Source of the DNA: Nannocystis punicea
GTDB taxonomy: Bacteria > Myxococcota_A > Polyangia > Nannocystales > Nannocystaceae
Direction of reading: 5' to 3'
Length of the DNA stretch: 64,000 bases
Assembly (NCBI RefSeq): GCF_026965555.1
Contig: NZ_CP114040.1
Coordinates: 7,724,001-7,788,000, forward strand
The position numbers and the translations under genes are program-made. Shown here piece after piece: positions 62,869 to 64,000 of this stretch (the first letter of the stretch is position 1; every line of letters begins with the position of its first letter). The notes under the pieces were generated by a model. It searched no databases. It was not told the DNA's origin and saw nothing but the letters and a program-made list of their open reading frames with translations.

Positions 62869-64000
62869 TCAGGCGCGCCCGAGCCCCGCGAGCAGCGGCA
62901 GCCGCGAAGCCACCAGCGCCACCGGACCGCTGGCGAGCGCGCAGATGATCAGCGCCGCCATCGCCGGGCCTGCCAGATCGATCCACGACAGCGCGAACGG
63001 CAGGTGGTCGACGGGATAGACCTCCGGGTCGAGCGGGTAGCGGAACACAGCCACCATCCAGCCGAACGCCAGGCCCAGGCCCACACCGATGAGCGTCCCC
63101 AGCACCCCGGCGAACACCCCGACCGCCTCGAAGATCGCGAAGATCGCCCGCGAGTCCGCGCCGAGGCTCATCAGCGCTGCGATCTCCTCGCGCTTGCGGC
63201 GGACCAGCAGCAGCAGGCTCGCCAGCAGCGCCGTCGCGGCCACCACCTCGAGCAGTCCGAGCACCAGCGACACCGCAGCGCGGATCTGTCGCAGGCCGGC
63301 CAGCACGTCCTCGCCCTGTTGTTCCCACGTCGTCGCGCGGAACCCGTCGCCCATCGATCTCACCAGCTCCTGGGCGAACGCCGACGCCGAGTCCGGCTCG
63401 CGGAGCGCGAACTCCACCCCGCTGACCCGGCGTTCGGCGAAGAACAGCGCCTGCGCGGCCGACAGGTGGACCAGCGCCAGCGACGCGTCGTAGTCACCGA
63501 CCCCCGTGTCGAGCAGGTCCACCACCTCGTACTCGCCGTGGCGCGGGGGGCGGGTCATCGCTGCCGCAGTGCCGTCGAGCTCCGCGGGGACCACCAGGCG
63601 GACCGAGTCCCCGACCTTCACCCCGAGGCGGTCGGCCAGGCGGGAGCCGAGCGCGATCGCCGGCCCGTGGCGCACGTCGCCCGGGCGGATCGCCCGCAGA
63701 TCGCCCGCGCGGAGCATCGCTACCGTCCCTGGCAGGGCCGCGGCCAGCTGCGGTTCGACCCCCTTGATCAGCGCGATCACCGGCGCGTTGCGGTCGATCG
63801 GGCGCACATGAGTCTCTCCGGACATGTCCTCTTGACCATGTCCCTCCACACCTGTCGCATTTGACCTGTCCTCAGGACCATCCTTTTGCAGCGGCACCAC
63901 CGCCGCCGTCGAGAACGCGAACGGCGACACCGCCAGCACGCGCGGGTCCGGGCCCCAGCGGGCCACCACTTGGGGGTACTCGTCGAAGTCGAGGCCGTAC
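62869..64000 (-). CDS. LolC/E- or MacB-type ABC transporter permease (5' end outside window)
   Basis: The frame is open to the right edge (FDEYPQVVARWGPDP), so the N-terminus is missing. At least 377 residues are visible: a periplasmic domain (ADRLGVKVGDSVRLVVP, VVDLLDTGVGDYDASLALV) then three membrane helices typical of FtsX permeases (LVLGLLEVVAATALLASLLL; FEAVGVFAGVLGTLIGVGLG; LAGPAMAALIICALASGPV). LolC/E extract lipoproteins for outer-membrane targeting. Between FSTAAVVPLQ and APVIALIKGVEP there is an extra ~30-residue Gly/Glu/Asp-rich stretch encoded by a palindrome array (about 63805-63880), where relatives usually have a short turn. Its ATPase partner is not in view. Confidence 0.8.
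   Translation of the reverse strand, partial: YGLDFDEYPQVVARWGPDPRVLAVSPFAFSTAAVVPLQKDGPEDRSNATGVEGHGQEDMSGETHVRPIDRNAPVIALIKGVEPQLAAALPGTVAMLRAGDLRAIRPGDVRHGPAIALGSRLADRLGVKVGDSVRLVVPAELDGTAAAMTRPPRHGEYEVVDLLDTGVGDYDASLALVHLSAAQALFFAERRVSGVEFALREPDSASAFAQELVRSMGDGFRATTWEQQGEDVLAGLRQIRAAVSLVLGLLEVVAATALLASLLLLVRRKREEIAALMSLGADSRAIFAIFEAVGVFAGVLGTLIGVGLGLAFGWMVAVFRYPLDPEVYPVDHLPFALSWIDLAGPAMAALIICALASGPVALVASRLPLLAGLGRA
63825..63880. repeat. Palindrome array inside LolC/E-like CDS
   Basis: Degenerate elements in a row: TGTCC TCTT GACCA (63825-63838), TGTCC CTCC ACACC (63839-63852), TGTCG CATT TGACC (63853-63866) and TGTCC TCAG GACCA (63867-63880). The spacing is exactly 14 nt. A further piece (GAGTCTCTCCGGACATG) precedes them. 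Confidence 0.75.

Overview
The window is very GC-rich, densely coded DNA that looks like a chromosome of a myxobacterium (Myxococcota), most likely of the Nannocystis/Plesiocystis/Enhygromyxa group. The grounds are a secreted protein with a Ser/Thr/Gly-rich linker ending in a Gly-Cys / hydrophobic / Arg-rich (MYXO-CTERM-type) tail, several lipoproteins with the same Thr/Ser-rich linkers, double-FHA, PilZ and HD-GYP signalling proteins, and DUF2169/DUF3540-type secretion accessory genes. The genus is inferred, not shown. No rRNA, tRNA, CRISPR array, transposase, integrase or reverse transcriptase was recognised.

Layout. 0-3.1 kb: end of an AblB-like acetyltransferase gene and htpG with a strong terminator. 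3.1-6 kb (minus): a MYXO-CTERM surface protein and a Tat-exported BPL_N/amidotransferase-like protein. 6-14.4 kb (minus): a three-gene set encoding a YqiJ-like membrane OB-fold protein, a flotillin and a giant DUF3686-type AAA ATPase. 14.5-18.7 kb: aldehyde dehydrogenase, an outer-membrane-like protein and a LysM murein endopeptidase. 18.9-21.9 kb: a MoxR ATPase paired with a TraB-like protein. 22-24.2 kb: lipoprotein and radical SAM protein. 24.3-28.3 kb: MoxR/DUF58/BatA-like operon. 28.3-32.3 kb: a reductase, then a histidine-kinase-like/receiver protein coupled to a receiver-guanylate cyclase. 32.4-35.1 kb: a Ro60/TROVE-like VWA protein coupled to an ARPP-1-like protein, facing a HU gene. 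36-37.7 kb: a small group of exported Cys-containing proteins. 38-44.3 kb: FHA protein, SthA, a VWA lipoprotein and small exported or unknown proteins. 44.3-45 kb: two tandem structured-RNA-like elements. 45-49.7 kb: CDF transporter, lipoproteins, UbiA-family protein, MBL hydrolase. 49.8-55.7 kb: c-di-GMP-related genes (a PilZ/hydrolase/methyltransferase fusion, then a kinase/receiver/HD-GYP protein with an apparent frameshift). 55.8-57.5 kb: two methyltransferases. 57.7-62.2 kb: type VI-secretion-like accessory genes. 62.9 kb to the end: part of a LolC/E-type permease gene.

Two signals stand out beyond the genes. First, at 44346-44909 there are two tandem ~232-nt elements. Each has two small hairpins followed by a ~130-nt hairpin whose 24-bp core stem is perfectly paired in both copies although the stem sequences are largely different; loops, a TGAT bulge and flanks are conserved. 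This strong covariation indicates a selected RNA or single-stranded DNA fold, and the layout resembles retron msr-msd. Second, a short palindrome (consensus TGTCC-N4-GGACA, with arm changes on one side matched on the other) occurs tens of times, both between genes and inside coding sequence. It forms arrays at convergent gene ends, overlaps several start codons, and in the LolC/E-like gene appears to have added a loop of about 25-30 residues.
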